Source: Puniceicoccaceae bacterium (GTDB taxonomy: Bacteria > Verrucomicrobiota > Verrucomicrobiia > Opitutales > Coraliomargaritaceae). Taken from it: DNA of 64,000 bases. The notes under the pieces are model-generated. The model was given only the letters and a program-made list of their open reading frames with translations, did no database searches and had not been told where the DNA came from. Within the stretch, counting starts at the first letter, position 1. Every line of letters begins with the position of its first letter. Shown here piece by piece: positions 27,388 to 36,432 of this stretch. Made by a program: the position numbers and the translations under genes. The stretch lies in the NCBI GenBank assembly GCA_002729725.1, contig PBYS01000079.1:52200-116199 (forward strand), written 5' to 3'.

Positions 27388-29490
27388 ATGCAAACAGCCA
27401 AAGACAACACCACGCTCAACGATCTCCTACCCACCACACCCGATGGACAGGCGGAGCGCCTCGCCGCGCTCAAGCAACTCTTCCCCGATCTCTTCACAAA
27501 CGAAGGCCGGCTCAACCCCGACGAACTCAAGCAACTCGTCGAACCGAATGCAGTCCACGAAAGCGAGCGCTACGAATTCAAATGGTATGGAAAAGCCGCC
27601 TCCAAGCGCGAAGCCTTCACCCCCACCACCGCCACCCTCGTTTACGATCCAGCCCGCTCCGTCCATCCCGACCAGGCCGACGGCAACATGATCATCGAAG
27701 GCGAAAACCTCGAGACGCTAAAACTCCTGCTCAATGCCTACCGCGAACAGGTCAAATGCATCTATATCGACCCACCCTATAACACTGGCAAAGACTTCAT
27801 CTACCGCGACAATTACAAAAAAGATAAAGCCAACTACTGGGAAGAGACAGGAGTTGCCGAAAATGGGATTCAGTTAGACAGCAATCCGGACACTTCCGGA
27901 CGCTACCACTCGGCTTGGCTCTGCTTCATGCACGAAAGACTTCTTGTTGCGCGCCAGCTGCTCCAACGTGACGGAGTGATCATGATTTCCATTGATGATC
28001 ACGAACTGGTCAACCTTCGACGTATCGCCGATGAGGTTTTTGGACAAGAAAACCACGTGGCCAATTTAATCTGGGAAAAAGGACGAAAGAACGATGCCAA
28101 GCTAGTCTCGGTCGGCCACGAATACATTTTAATTTACGCAAAAGAAAAAGCCTGGCTCAAAGAAAAGAAAATAATCTGGCGAGAAGAGAAACCAGGTGCC
28201 GCTGAAATCTGGGAAGAGTATTTAAAGCTGAAGGAAGAATACGGCGACGACCTTCAACAAATCGAGAATCGCTTAGGAGCATGGTTCGCTGACCTGCCCA
28301 AATCACATCCTTCCAAAAAACTACAGAGATATCGACGTGTCGACAAAAACGGTCCTTGGCGCGACAGAGACATCTCTTGGCCAGGTGGCGGCGGGCCGGA
28401 CTATGATGTCATACATCCCGAGACTAAAAAACCATGTGCAGTTCCAGAACGTGGATGGATCTACTCTTCACCAGCTGAAATGCAGAAAAAAATTGATCTT
28501 GATTTGGTTGTATTCCGTGATGACCACACCGAACCACCCTTTCGAAAAGCCCATATTAAGCCTATCCCAGAAGAGTCCGAATTCGACGACGAAGACCAGC
28601 AAGAAACTGATGATGAAACCTCAAGCGATGAGGGGGAACTCGCACAACAAGTCCGTGGCACCTATTTCTACAAACAGTCTCAGCCTTCGGTAAAACTACT
28701 TCGGAAAATATTTGGAGGAAAAAAGGTTTTCCCAAACCCTAAAGATTCCGAGGAGCTTGCGAAGCTGATACACTACGTGGTTGGCGCAGATCAGAATGCT
28801 CTAATTGTAGATTTCTTCGGAGGCTCCGGATCGTTAGCACAAGCAGTCTTGGACGAGAACCATTCCAATAAAACAAATCATCGATTCATCACCGTTCAAA
28901 TCCCCGAAGCGGTGAATGAGAAAAAGAAAGACGGCAAAGCAGCACTATCATTGGGCTTAAAAACTGTGTCCTCCATCACCATCGAACGCGTCAAACGGGT
29001 GATCGAAGGCTACGGAGACGAGCCACAGCCGATCCCCGACTCCGGCTTCAAAGTTTACAAGCTGCAAAAGTCGAACTTTCCTCGTTGCGAATTCAAGCCC
29101 GATCCCGAAGCCAGCGAGGCCGACAACGTCGCCGCCCTGCGTCAATATATCGACGACAAGGAAGGCGCCTTCTTCCTCACCCTCAACGAACAAGGCGAGC
29201 AAGCCGTCTTCGACGAAGTTTGCCTCAAAAATGGCTTCCAACTGCACTACACTCGCACTCTCCGCGAGGACTTTACCGAAAATACCATTTACGAAGTCCG
29301 CGATCCCCGCCGCAGCGCCCTCGTCTGCCTAACTTGGAACGAGAACATCCACGACGCCACGATCAAGCGCCTACGCGAACTCGCCGAAACCGAAGACAAG
29401 CCCTTCTTCATCTGCCTCGAACGCGCCCTAACAACCACCACCAAGTGGAATCTCAAGCACTTCCTCGGCAACCACTTCAACGCGTTTTAA
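27388..29490 (+). CDS. mod: Type III restriction-modification DNA methyltransferase, Mod subunit
   Basis: 700-residue N6-adenine methyltransferase that marks host sites and gives the complex its specificity. Beta-class order is seen: catalytic motif IV IYIDPPYNTGKDF (about 127-138), then a large recognition region, then SAM-binding FFGGSGSLAQAVLDEN (~475). The end (VCLTWNENIHDATIKRLREL...ALTTTTKWNLKHFL) matches type III Mod C-termini. The central recognition region (about 27.84-28.96 kb) is visibly more AT-rich than the two ends, which suggests a swapped target-recognition domain. ATG 27388 follows the PIN stop by 25 nt. The site recognised cannot be read from sequence. Confidence 0.93.
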   Translation: MQTAKDNTTLNDLLPTTPDGQAERLAALKQLFPDLFTNEGRLNPDELKQLVEPNAVHESERYEFKWYGKAASKREAFTPTTATLVYDPARSVHPDQADGNMIIEGENLETLKLLLNAYREQVKCIYIDPPYNTGKDFIYRDNYKKDKANYWEETGVAENGIQLDSNPDTSGRYHSAWLCFMHERLLVARQLLQRDGVIMISIDDHELVNLRRIADEVFGQENHVANLIWEKGRKNDAKLVSVGHEYILIYAKEKAWLKEKKIIWREEKPGAAEIWEEYLKLKEEYGDDLQQIENRLGAWFADLPKSHPSKKLQRYRRVDKNGPWRDRDISWPGGGGPDYDVIHPETKKPCAVPERGWIYSSPAEMQKKIDLDLVVFRDDHTEPPFRKAHIKPIPEESEFDDEDQQETDDETSSDEGELAQQVRGTYFYKQSQPSVKLLRKIFGGKKVFPNPKDSEELAKLIHYVVGADQNALIVDFFGGSGSLAQAVLDENHSNKTNHRFITVQIPEAVNEKKKDGKAALSLGLKTVSSITIERVKRVIEGYGDEPQPIPDSGFKVYKLQKSNFPRCEFKPDPEASEADNVAALRQYIDDKEGAFFLTLNEQGEQAVFDEVCLKNGFQLHYTRTLREDFTENTIYEVRDPRRSALVCLTWNENIHDATIKRLRELAETEDKPFFICLERALTTTTKWNLKHFLGNHFNAF

Positions 29491-29495
29491 AGAAT

Positions 29496-30530
29496 ATGCC
29501 TACTCCATTAGAAGTGCTCACAAAAAGGGCTCAAGACTGTATCTCCGCGACTCCTGTGACAATCCTTGGCAGTGGTGCATCAATTGCTGCGGGCATCCCT
29601 GGGATGGGAAAACTGCGCGAACATATTCTCAGATTATCAACACCTGCGGGCTTTACTACCGACGAATTGAAACCTTGGTATGAGTTTCAAGAAAAATTAA
29701 AACACACAGACCTAGAATCTGCACTGCAGGAAATCAACCTACCCGAGGCGTTGGATGATTTAGTTATTGAAGCTACTTGGCAATACTTACAGCCCTTCGA
29801 CATTGAGGCTTTCGACCAACTTCTAACTTCGACTTCACAATACCCTTTAACTGAACTTTTCCAAACTCTACTGAGGTCAACTAATCGTGAAATCGACGTG
29901 GTCACACCTAACTATGACCGTATCGCCGAATATGCAGCTGAAAAGGGACGGCTCTATCATGAAACAGGCTTTACTTATGGTCACTTACGTCATCGACTGA
30001 GTGAATTTCGGCAAAGCGTTCGAATCGGTGACACTATTCAAGACCGCGTCAATATTTGGAAAGTTCATGGTTCATTCGATTGGTTTAGAGATGAGCAAGG
30101 CATCATCCAAGCACTTCCAATCACGCACCCAAAACCAACAAACTGGAAACCAGCAATTGTAACTCCAGGCCTTCGGAAATATCAAAGGACTTACGATGAA
30201 CCTTTCGTGTCAATTAAAGCTGCATCTGACCGAGCATTCTCAAATGCAACCGCATTTTTCTGCTCTGGCTTTGGATTTAACGATAATCATATCCAAACAA
30301 AACTGAAAGAGCGATGCCGAAGTAAGCGAGTTCCTTTAGTTTTAATTACTAGGGAAATCACGCCATCTGCTAAAGCCTTCTTTGATGATGACTTCTGCAA
30401 AGAGTATCTCGCAATCGAATATGCAAGCGGAGGATGCAAAATATTTTGCCCCGAATATCAAGACGGCGAAATCATTACAGGCGAGGAATATTGGCAACTC
30501 GAAAATTTCCTAAAACTAATAAAACCATGA
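29496..30530 (+). CDS. SIR2-family NAD-hydrolase-like defence effector
   Basis: 344 residues. The N-terminus carries the SIR2 nucleotide-binding signature TILGSGASIAAGIPGMGKLR (23-42). Later family motifs are VVTPNYDRIAEYAAEKG, the VHGSFDWF catalytic-His region (~190) and FFCSGFGFNDNHI. It is the short stand-alone SIR2 type used in antiphage systems to destroy NAD+, not a deacetylase; the surrounding genes support that. The ATG lies 5 nt after the mod stop. Its stop overlaps the HerA start in ATGA, so the two are translationally coupled: this is the known SIR2-HerA (Nezha) defence pair. It is clearly more AT-rich than res. Confidence 0.87.
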   Translation: MPTPLEVLTKRAQDCISATPVTILGSGASIAAGIPGMGKLREHILRLSTPAGFTTDELKPWYEFQEKLKHTDLESALQEINLPEALDDLVIEATWQYLQPFDIEAFDQLLTSTSQYPLTELFQTLLRSTNREIDVVTPNYDRIAEYAAEKGRLYHETGFTYGHLRHRLSEFRQSVRIGDTIQDRVNIWKVHGSFDWFRDEQGIIQALPITHPKPTNWKPAIVTPGLRKYQRTYDEPFVSIKAASDRAFSNATAFFCSGFGFNDNHIQTKLKERCRSKRVPLVLITREITPSAKAFFDDDFCKEYLAIEYASGGCKIFCPEYQDGEIITGEEYWQLENFLKLIKP

Positions 30531-32281
30531 ACACTCTATTTGAATTCACAGACTCCGATACCCTAGGCAATGTCCGTTCAGTCGACACGGCAACCGTAAT
30601 TGTCCAAGTGCCAACTTCTGAAAAGTTAAGAAAGCTACAAGTCAATCGACTAGCCGTTTTACAAAGCAGTAAACCGGGTCAGCATTTGATCGGAATTATT
30701 CAAAAAATAAGTCGAACTTCAACTGGCGAGGAACCTGCGGAAGACACTGATGAATTAGAAACCACTTCAAAAGAGCTAAACTTAGTTCGCATTTCACTTA
30801 TTGGAACCCATTTAGATCGCCGCGGATTGCAGTCGAACATCTTTGTCCGCACACTCGAAACAGTACCCGAGATCGATGCTAAATGTTTTGCGCTAGAAGG
30901 TGAACAACTCACGCGTTTCATGGAAATTATTGCCAGTATTAGCGAAGAAGATGAACAACGACTTTCTTTAGGCACATATACTCTGGATGACACCGCTTCG
31001 GCCTATCTAAATGGCAACAAATTCTTTCAACGTCATGCAGTAATTGTTGGTGGAACGGGTTCTGGAAAGTCTTGGACTACAGCTAAAATCCTTGAGCAAG
31101 TTGCTAGTCTACCGAATGCGAATGCGATCATCTTCGATCTACATGGAGAATACGGCCCCATGCGAGGAGACGGAATTTCTCATTACAAAATAGCTGGGCC
31201 TTCTGACCTAGACGACGAAAAGACCCTTGAAGATGGTGTAATCCATCTTCCATATTGGTTGTTAAGCTACGAGGCGATGGTCTCGATGTTCATAGATCGT
31301 AGCGATAATAATGCACCAAACCAAGCAATGGTAATTAGCCGAACGATCATTGAAGCTAAAAGGAAATACTTACGAGAGAATGGACAAGAAGCACTCCTAG
31401 AAAACTTCACAATCGACAGTCCTATACCGTTTGACTTGGCAGACGTTGTCACAGAGCTAGAGCGTCTTGATACAGAAGATGTGGAAGGCGCGAGAGCTGG
31501 AACCACAAAAGCTGGGGATTTCAAAGGGAAGCTCGGCAGGCTTATTCAACGGCTAACCAACAAGCAAACTGACAGACGTTTAGGCTTCCTTTTCCAAGGA
31601 GGTGATGCGACTTTAGACTATGATTGGCTGTCTACTTTATCCACCGCTTTAATTGCCGGAAGCCAAGATAAAACTGACACGCAAGGTGGAGTGAAGGTAG
31701 TCAACTTCTCAGAAGTGCCATCTGACATTCTACCTCTAATTGTAAGCCTTGTAGCAAAACTCGCATTTTCTATTCAGCAATGGACTTTAAATGCTAACCG
31801 CCATCCAATTGCACTGTTCTGCGACGAGGCCCATCTATATATCCCCGAAAGAGCAACAGCAGATAGCACTGGGCAAATATCCGTTCAGATATTCGAACGA
31901 ATAGCTAAAGAAGGTAGAAAATATGGACTTGGCCTTGTCGTAATCAGTCAAAGGCCATCAGAAGTGAATCGCACTGTAATGAGTCAGTGTAACAATCTTA
32001 TTGCGATGCGATTAACCAACGGAGACGACCAGAACGTAATTCGGCGACTTCTTCCCGACAGTCTAGGCGGTTTCGGAGATTTGCTGCCTATACTTGATAC
32101 AGGAGAAGCATTAGTAGTAGGTGATGCAACTTTGCTGCCAACTAGAATCCGTATAACTGAACCAAACAACAAACCCGACAGCGCGACCATAGCATTCTGG
32201 GATCAATGGTCTACAACTGAGGGGAAAAACTCTATAGCAACAGCCGTTAACAATTGGCGCAAGCAGTCTGTGCAAGGGTAG
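30527..32281 (+). CDS. herA: HerA-family ATPase of a SIR2-HerA defence system
   Basis: 584-residue hexameric FtsK/HerA-type ATPase. The first ~110 residues form a HAS-barrel-like domain (NVRSVDTATVIVQVPTSEKL...GQHLIGIIQKISR). Walker A is VGGTGSGKSW (173-182), followed by AIIFDLHGEYGPM, Walker B ALFCDEAHLYIPE (~428) and the sensor/Arg-finger region GLVVISQRPSEVNRTVMSQCNN. In characterised pairs HerA assembles with SIR2 into a large complex that depletes NAD+ on infection; a DNA-translocation or nuclease role has also been reported. Overlaps the SIR2 gene by 4 nt. Followed after 33 nt by a nuclease-like gene that may be a third component. Confidence 0.88.
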   Translation: MNTLFEFTDSDTLGNVRSVDTATVIVQVPTSEKLRKLQVNRLAVLQSSKPGQHLIGIIQKISRTSTGEEPAEDTDELETTSKELNLVRISLIGTHLDRRGLQSNIFVRTLETVPEIDAKCFALEGEQLTRFMEIIASISEEDEQRLSLGTYTLDDTASAYLNGNKFFQRHAVIVGGTGSGKSWTTAKILEQVASLPNANAIIFDLHGEYGPMRGDGISHYKIAGPSDLDDEKTLEDGVIHLPYWLLSYEAMVSMFIDRSDNNAPNQAMVISRTIIEAKRKYLRENGQEALLENFTIDSPIPFDLADVVTELERLDTEDVEGARAGTTKAGDFKGKLGRLIQRLTNKQTDRRLGFLFQGGDATLDYDWLSTLSTALIAGSQDKTDTQGGVKVVNFSEVPSDILPLIVSLVAKLAFSIQQWTLNANRHPIALFCDEAHLYIPERATADSTGQISVQIFERIAKEGRKYGLGLVVISQRPSEVNRTVMSQCNNLIAMRLTNGDDQNVIRRLLPDSLGGFGDLLPILDTGEALVVGDATLLPTRIRITEPNNKPDSATIAFWDQWSTTEGKNSIATAVNNWRKQSVQG

Positions 32282-32314
32282 AAAATTACCTATAGAATCT
32301 TTTTAGAATATGAC

Positions 32315-32725
32315 ATGACACACAAAATTAATGAATATGCCAAACGTGGAAAAGCATTTGAGCGAGAGTTAGAAAACAAGTGGTCAGCTAGTCAGGGTGA
32401 TGTTATCCAAAGAGAAGTTAGCGTTAGCAATGAAGGACGAAAGGGACGTATTGACATTCTCATCGATGAAGACCCTGACATTGCATTAATATTAGAAGTT
32501 AAGTCTACAGATTGGGACAAAATAAAGCGGGGAAGACTACGCGAATATGCTCTACGCCATCTAAGACAACTTCATCGCTACGTGGACGCGGTAATGAAGA
32601 CCTCAAGTAAGACTATTACCATAGCGATTACCTACCCGAGGCGTCCTCGCAAAGAAGACAGATATCGCGAGTTAATGGCCATTTTCGATGAAATAGGCGC
32701 ATCAATTAGCTTTGAAGACGATTGA
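32315..32725 (+). CDS. PD-(D/E)XK-like nuclease-fold protein
   Basis: 136 residues with the core of a restriction-endonuclease-like fold: GRIDILID (Asp47), ALILEVKSTDW (Glu61-x-Lys63) and an upstream acidic helix KAFERELENKW. That D...E-x-K spacing (about 14 residues) is typical of Holliday-resolvase/VRR-like or Mrr-like small nucleases. A late segment TITIAITYPRRP...YRELMAIFDEIG completes the sheet and helix. It sits 33 nt after HerA and in the same orientation, so it may be part of the SIR2-HerA module. The two-gene pair described in the literature does not include it as far as I know. It might instead have lost activity and act as a DNA-binding protein. Confidence 0.6.
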   Translation: MTHKINEYAKRGKAFERELENKWSASQGDVIQREVSVSNEGRKGRIDILIDEDPDIALILEVKSTDWDKIKRGRLREYALRHLRQLHRYVDAVMKTSSKTITIAITYPRRPRKEDRYRELMAIFDEIGASISFEDD

Positions 32726-32737
32726 ACTATAACAACG

Positions 32738-33082
32738 ATGAAAGTGAGAAACTTATCTATGAGCGAGGCAATACCGGACGATGGAGACGAGCAAAGATGG
32801 CTTCACATGGCAGTCTTACTATGGATTATCGAAAATATGGCTAGATTTGAGGAAAAATCCCTCCGCCCTCATACACTTTTCCACGGTCGCTTCGCTCGCT
32901 GGCTTAGCGATTTGATGTGCTTGCAAGCAGATCTACCCCAGCCCGACTACGGCTTTACCGACGAAAACGCCAAAAATAATCGAAGCCGCTATCTGCAAGC
33001 GGTGATCCACGGCTACGAGTGTGATTATCGCGCCTTCGCGACTTTTTTCCGCGAAGGCGCGGACAGAGCCACTAATACGTGA
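32738..33082 (+). CDS. Protein of unknown function at the end of the defence operon
   Basis: 114 residues, no family recognised. It is largely alpha-helical by composition, with WLHMAVLLWIIENMARFEEKSL and FARWLSDLMCLQAD. An in-frame ATG also occurs at 32759. The last 20 codons lie inside a perfect 12-bp-stem hairpin (33029-33061), and the C-terminus YRAFATFFREGADR looks encoded by a palindromic repeat, so the true end may have been altered by a repeat insertion. It follows the nuclease-like gene by 12 nt and ends the same-strand run. Confidence 0.45.
   Translation: MKVRNLSMSEAIPDDGDEQRWLHMAVLLWIIENMARFEEKSLRPHTLFHGRFARWLSDLMCLQADLPQPDYGFTDENAKNNRSRYLQAVIHGYECDYRAFATFFREGADRATNT
33029..33061. 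repeat. Strong palindrome at the 3' end of the defence operon
   Basis: CGCGCCTTCGCG (33029-33040) and CGCGAAGGCGCG (33050-33061) are perfect complements around a T-rich 9-nt loop. It lies inside the last codons of the unknown protein gene. Its GCGAAGGC core also appears in the hairpin at 1298, suggesting a shared REP-like repeat. There is no trailing T-run. Confidence 0.5.
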
Positions 33083-33254
33083 TCTTTCTTTAAATGCACA
33101 CCTTCAAAAACCGAAGAATCGTAAACACGAACCTTGATTTGGTCGCTGATTTGTCCCGAACTTTTCGATACTAAATAGCGGTTGGATGTGCGTAAACTAG
33201 CCATATGATATAGAATATATCTAAGATTACACGACCGTTCAGTCAACTCAACAA

Positions 33255-34217
33255 ATGAAACTATCCGAATCACTCCCTGAAGAACTACGTGAGACACGTG
33301 CCGTTGAAGTGCTGGAACGCTCCCTAGCCCAAAATCGCCTGGGCCACGGCATTTTACTACACGGCGAGAGCTTAGAAAGCCTCGAAACGATTGTGCGGGC
33401 GATCGCGGCGCACCTACTGGAAACAATGCGCAACCCCTTCGACCATCCAGATTGCTTCATCTTGCGCCCGAGTGGCAAAGCACGCCTGATCAAGGTGGGC
33501 AAGACGGAAGAAAACAATACCATGCGCAAGCTGGTGGTCGACATCGCCAAGAGCTCCAATCAGGGCGGGCGCAAGGTAGGCATCGTGATCGACGCCGACC
33601 GCATGAATCCAGCCTCAGCCAACGCCTTTCTCAAGACACTGGAAGAGCCGCCGGCCGGCACCACGCTATTCCTGCTGACCACGCGCCCCTACGACCTGCT
33701 CGACACCATTCGCAGCCGTTGCCTCAACTTCCGCATTCCGGCCACAATGGAAGGCATACAGCACCCCGACTGGCCCGCCTGGGTGGTCTCCTATCGCGAA
33801 TGGCTCGGCCGCTTGATTAAAGGTCCCAACAAAAAGACCATTCCCCACATTATGATGGGCGCCTACGGCCTCAATGCGCGCTTTCAAGCAATTCTGAATG
33901 AAATGACAGCAACTGCCTGGAAAGCGCAAAAAGAAACACTGCCCGAGCATATCAGCTCGGACGAAAAAGATGCCATGGAGGTCGGCTTAAGCAAAGGCTA
34001 TCGCAAACAACTTTTCGCGGAGATCGAAAAAGCCACTGCCGGCTTTGCGCGCGATATCGAAGCCCTCAACACAGGCGAGCTTCCTGCCAGCGCCCTGCAC
34101 CGCGCCACCGAAGCCTTGGAAAAATCTGCCAGCCTGATGGAAATCAACTTCAACCAAGTCGCGGCCTTGGAACTCTTCTTCCTCAGTTCTCTAAGAATCT
34201 GGACAACGGCAAGGTAG
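33255..34217 (+). CDS. holB: DNA polymerase III, delta' subunit-like clamp-loader ATPase
   Basis: 320 residues of a clamp-loader AAA+ protein. The first part is delta'-like (ERSLAQNRLGHGILLHGESLES), with the Walker A loop degenerate, as usual in delta'. KVGIVIDADRMNPASANAFLKTLEEPP is the conserved block around the Walker B position, and DTIRSRCLNF contains the SRC sensor. The C-terminal collar domain is short (~290-320). Loads the beta clamp onto primed DNA with tau/gamma and delta. The normal base composition resumes here, so the defence island ends upstream. Confidence 0.88.
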   Translation: MKLSESLPEELRETRAVEVLERSLAQNRLGHGILLHGESLESLETIVRAIAAHLLETMRNPFDHPDCFILRPSGKARLIKVGKTEENNTMRKLVVDIAKSSNQGGRKVGIVIDADRMNPASANAFLKTLEEPPAGTTLFLLTTRPYDLLDTIRSRCLNFRIPATMEGIQHPDWPAWVVSYREWLGRLIKGPNKKTIPHIMMGAYGLNARFQAILNEMTATAWKAQKETLPEHISSDEKDAMEVGLSKGYRKQLFAEIEKATAGFARDIEALNTGELPASALHRATEALEKSASLMEINFNQVAALELFFLSSLRIWTTAR

Positions 34218-34300
34218 AGCCGCCACGCTAAAATTAAAAGCGAAGGTTTTAATCACACAAGCGCTTGCCTTCTTCACTCAGCGCGAGCACCCTTAATCGC

Positions 34301-35626
34301 ATGGACCCCTGCGATACCCCCGCCTGCCAATCCGCACGTGAAATCTTCCACGAATTGGACGATTACTACGATGATCATAATCTTTATTTCCAGACGATCA
34401 GTTCTGTACTCGAAGCGGCCAATTTGCTCAAAGTGGACCAGCGTCTGAAGCTGATCCTCTCGCAACCTAAGAATGAAATCATGGTGCACTGCCCCGTCAA
34501 AATGGACGATGGACGCTGGCAATTATTCAAAGGTTATCGCGTGCAACACAACAACGTGCTGGGCCCCTACAAAGGCGGCATCCGCTACCACGACGAAGTC
34601 AAGCTGGACGAGGTCAAGACGCTGGCACTGCTCATGACGATGAAATGTGCGCTGGCCCGTCTGCCCTTCGGCGGCGCCAAAGGAGCGCTTAAGATCGATC
34701 CACGCTCGATCAGCCGCAGCGAGCTCGAACGCGTCACCCGCCGCCTCACCGCCGCACTGGGTAACAACATCGGACCGGATTACGACATCCCTGCTCCTGA
34801 CATGGGCACCAATGCACAAATCATGGCATGGATGGCGGACACCTATATCAATTTCGCCGAGTCCTCCACCAAGGTCACCGCACGCGGCGTCGTCACCGGC
34901 AAACCCCTCGAATTCGGCGGCTCCGCTGGGCGTGAAAAAGCCACAGGCCAGGGGCTGGTCTATGTGCTCGACGCCCTCCTCCCGGGCATGGACATGGAGA
35001 TTTCAAAGCTCAGTTTCAGCCTGATCGGCTATGGCAATGTCGGCTCATGGACCGCTCGCTTACTCCAAGCACGCGGCAGTCAACTCAAAGCAGTGATGGA
35101 CCACACCGGTGCCATCCGCAACGAAGCCGGCATCGACGCCGAAGCACTGGCGCAGCACGTGCAAGCCACTGGCGGCGTGAACGGTTTCGCCGGTGCCGAC
35201 GCAATCGACGCGCCCAATTTCTACAGCACCCCGGTCGAGCTCTTCATACCTGCCGCACTGGAGCAGATGGTGGACCTCGAACACGCCGAACGCTTACAAT
35301 GTAAAGTGGTGGTCGAAGCGGCCAACGCTCCCACTACCCCACGCGCAGAGCAGCATCTACTCCAAAAAGGCGTGGAAGTGCTGCCCGCGATTCTGTGCAA
35401 CGCCGGCGGTGTGACGGTGAGTTATTTCGAATGGAAGCAAAACCGACAATCCGAGACCTGGGACGAAGAGCTGGTCGACGAGCGTCTGCGTAAAGTGATG
35501 ACACGCTCTGCCGAGCGCGTGCTGGCCACCGCCAAGCGCCTCGACTGCAGCATGCGCCTGGCCTCCTACGCGGCCGCGATCGCACACATCGATAAAGTCT
35601 ATGAGATGCGCGGCGTATTTCCGTAA
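34301..35626 (+). CDS. gdhA: Glu/Leu/Phe/Val dehydrogenase, likely glutamate dehydrogenase
   Basis: 441 residues. Interconverts glutamate and 2-oxoglutarate plus ammonium. The catalytic N-domain has the substrate loop YKGGIRYHDEV, catalytic Lys in MTMKCALARLPFGGAKGAL and the DYDIPAPDMGTNAQIMAWM segment. The Rossmann C-domain starts around SFSLIGYGNVGSWTARLL. AEAANAPTTP-like VVEAANAPTTP and LCNAGGVTVSYFEWKQNRQ complete it. The start is set at ATG 34301 (MDPCDTPACQ); a TTG 36 nt upstream is in frame. The spacing from the holB-like gene is ordinary. Whether it is NAD or NADP specific is not certain from sequence. Confidence 0.93.
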   Translation: MDPCDTPACQSAREIFHELDDYYDDHNLYFQTISSVLEAANLLKVDQRLKLILSQPKNEIMVHCPVKMDDGRWQLFKGYRVQHNNVLGPYKGGIRYHDEVKLDEVKTLALLMTMKCALARLPFGGAKGALKIDPRSISRSELERVTRRLTAALGNNIGPDYDIPAPDMGTNAQIMAWMADTYINFAESSTKVTARGVVTGKPLEFGGSAGREKATGQGLVYVLDALLPGMDMEISKLSFSLIGYGNVGSWTARLLQARGSQLKAVMDHTGAIRNEAGIDAEALAQHVQATGGVNGFAGADAIDAPNFYSTPVELFIPAALEQMVDLEHAERLQCKVVVEAANAPTTPRAEQHLLQKGVEVLPAILCNAGGVTVSYFEWKQNRQSETWDEELVDERLRKVMTRSAERVLATAKRLDCSMRLASYAAAIAHIDKVYEMRGVFP

Positions 35627-35715
35627 AGGCTCCTGTGATTATCCAGTCTTCAAGCCCTGCTTATAGAAGTGCTTTGAACTGGCGCAAAATCTATCCTCCC
35701 GCTTAATGGGCGACT

Positions 35716-36243
35716 ATGACTATAGATGAACGTCTCTCGAAATATCTTGATCAAACTCCGGCCATCGACGATTCGGCCTATGTAGCCGAAGGCGCTGTCG
35801 TCATTGGCGCCGTCTCCCTAGGGCTCCATTCCAGCGTCTGGCACAATGCAGTGCTGCGCGGCGACATCAATACCATCGAAATCGGCGAAGGCTCCAATGT
35901 GCAGGACGGCACCGTCGTGCACCTAGCCGACGACTACGGTGTAAAAGTCGGCAAATATGTAACCATCGGCCACTCGGCCATGATCCACGCCTGCGAAATT
36001 GGCGACGAATGCCTGGTCGGCATGCAGGCCACGATACTTGACGGCGCTGTCATCGGCGAACAATCGATTATCGGTGCAGGCGCACTGGTAACAAAAGGCA
36101 CGCAAATCCCCGCAGGCTCGCTAGTGCTCGGGGCTCCAGCTAAAGTGGTGCGCGCACTCAGCGATAAGGAACGCGCGGGACTGAAGGGACTCGCCGAAAA
36201 ATACGTGACCGTCTCGCGTGGCCACAAAAAGCGTTTCGGCTAG
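35716..36243 (+). CDS. Gamma-class carbonic anhydrase-like protein
   Basis: 175-residue left-handed beta-helix. The family core SNVQDGTVVHLADDYGV and TIGHSAMIHACEIGDECLVGMQATILDGAVIGE supplies the three zinc His ligands (one in VVHL, two in GHSAMIHA). The C-terminus has a short helix that stabilises the trimer. Gamma-CA homologues in this YrdA/CaiE group often lack measurable activity, so 'family protein' is the sober call. It starts at ATG 35716, 89 nt after gdhA. No hydrophobic N-terminus, so cytoplasmic. Confidence 0.88.
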   Translation: MTIDERLSKYLDQTPAIDDSAYVAEGAVVIGAVSLGLHSSVWHNAVLRGDINTIEIGEGSNVQDGTVVHLADDYGVKVGKYVTIGHSAMIHACEIGDECLVGMQATILDGAVIGEQSIIGAGALVTKGTQIPAGSLVLGAPAKVVRALSDKERAGLKGLAEKYVTVSRGHKKRFG

Positions 36244-36384
36244 TACGCAGCAAGGCGAGCTTCAATCCAATCTCACTGCCTCTGTGCGGAGCCTTCACAC
36301 ACGATCCGACTGCCCCAAAGCGCCTCGGCCGGAAAACTCTCACGCCTAGGACAGCTGAGGCTTGCAATTCAGTCATAACTCCTT

Positions 36385-36415
36385 CTCATCAATGAGCGAT
36401 TGAGACTTATTCTCA
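36385..36415. promoter_or_regulatory. Candidate operator of the feo operon
   Basis: Two adjacent dyads sit just upstream of feoA: CTCAT-CA-ATGAG (36385-36396) and TGAGA-CTTAT-TCTCA (36401-36415). Position and symmetry suggest a binding site for an iron-dependent repressor. The sequence is not a close Fur (GATAATGATAATCATTATC) match, so the regulator is unknown. Confidence 0.45.
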
Positions 36416-36432
36416 GCCGAGACCATTTTACC

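Noticed and set aside
29085..29495. Long Arg-rich N-terminus for the SIR2 protein
   Set aside because: It is another frame of mod; the real start is ATG 29496, 5 nt after the mod stop.
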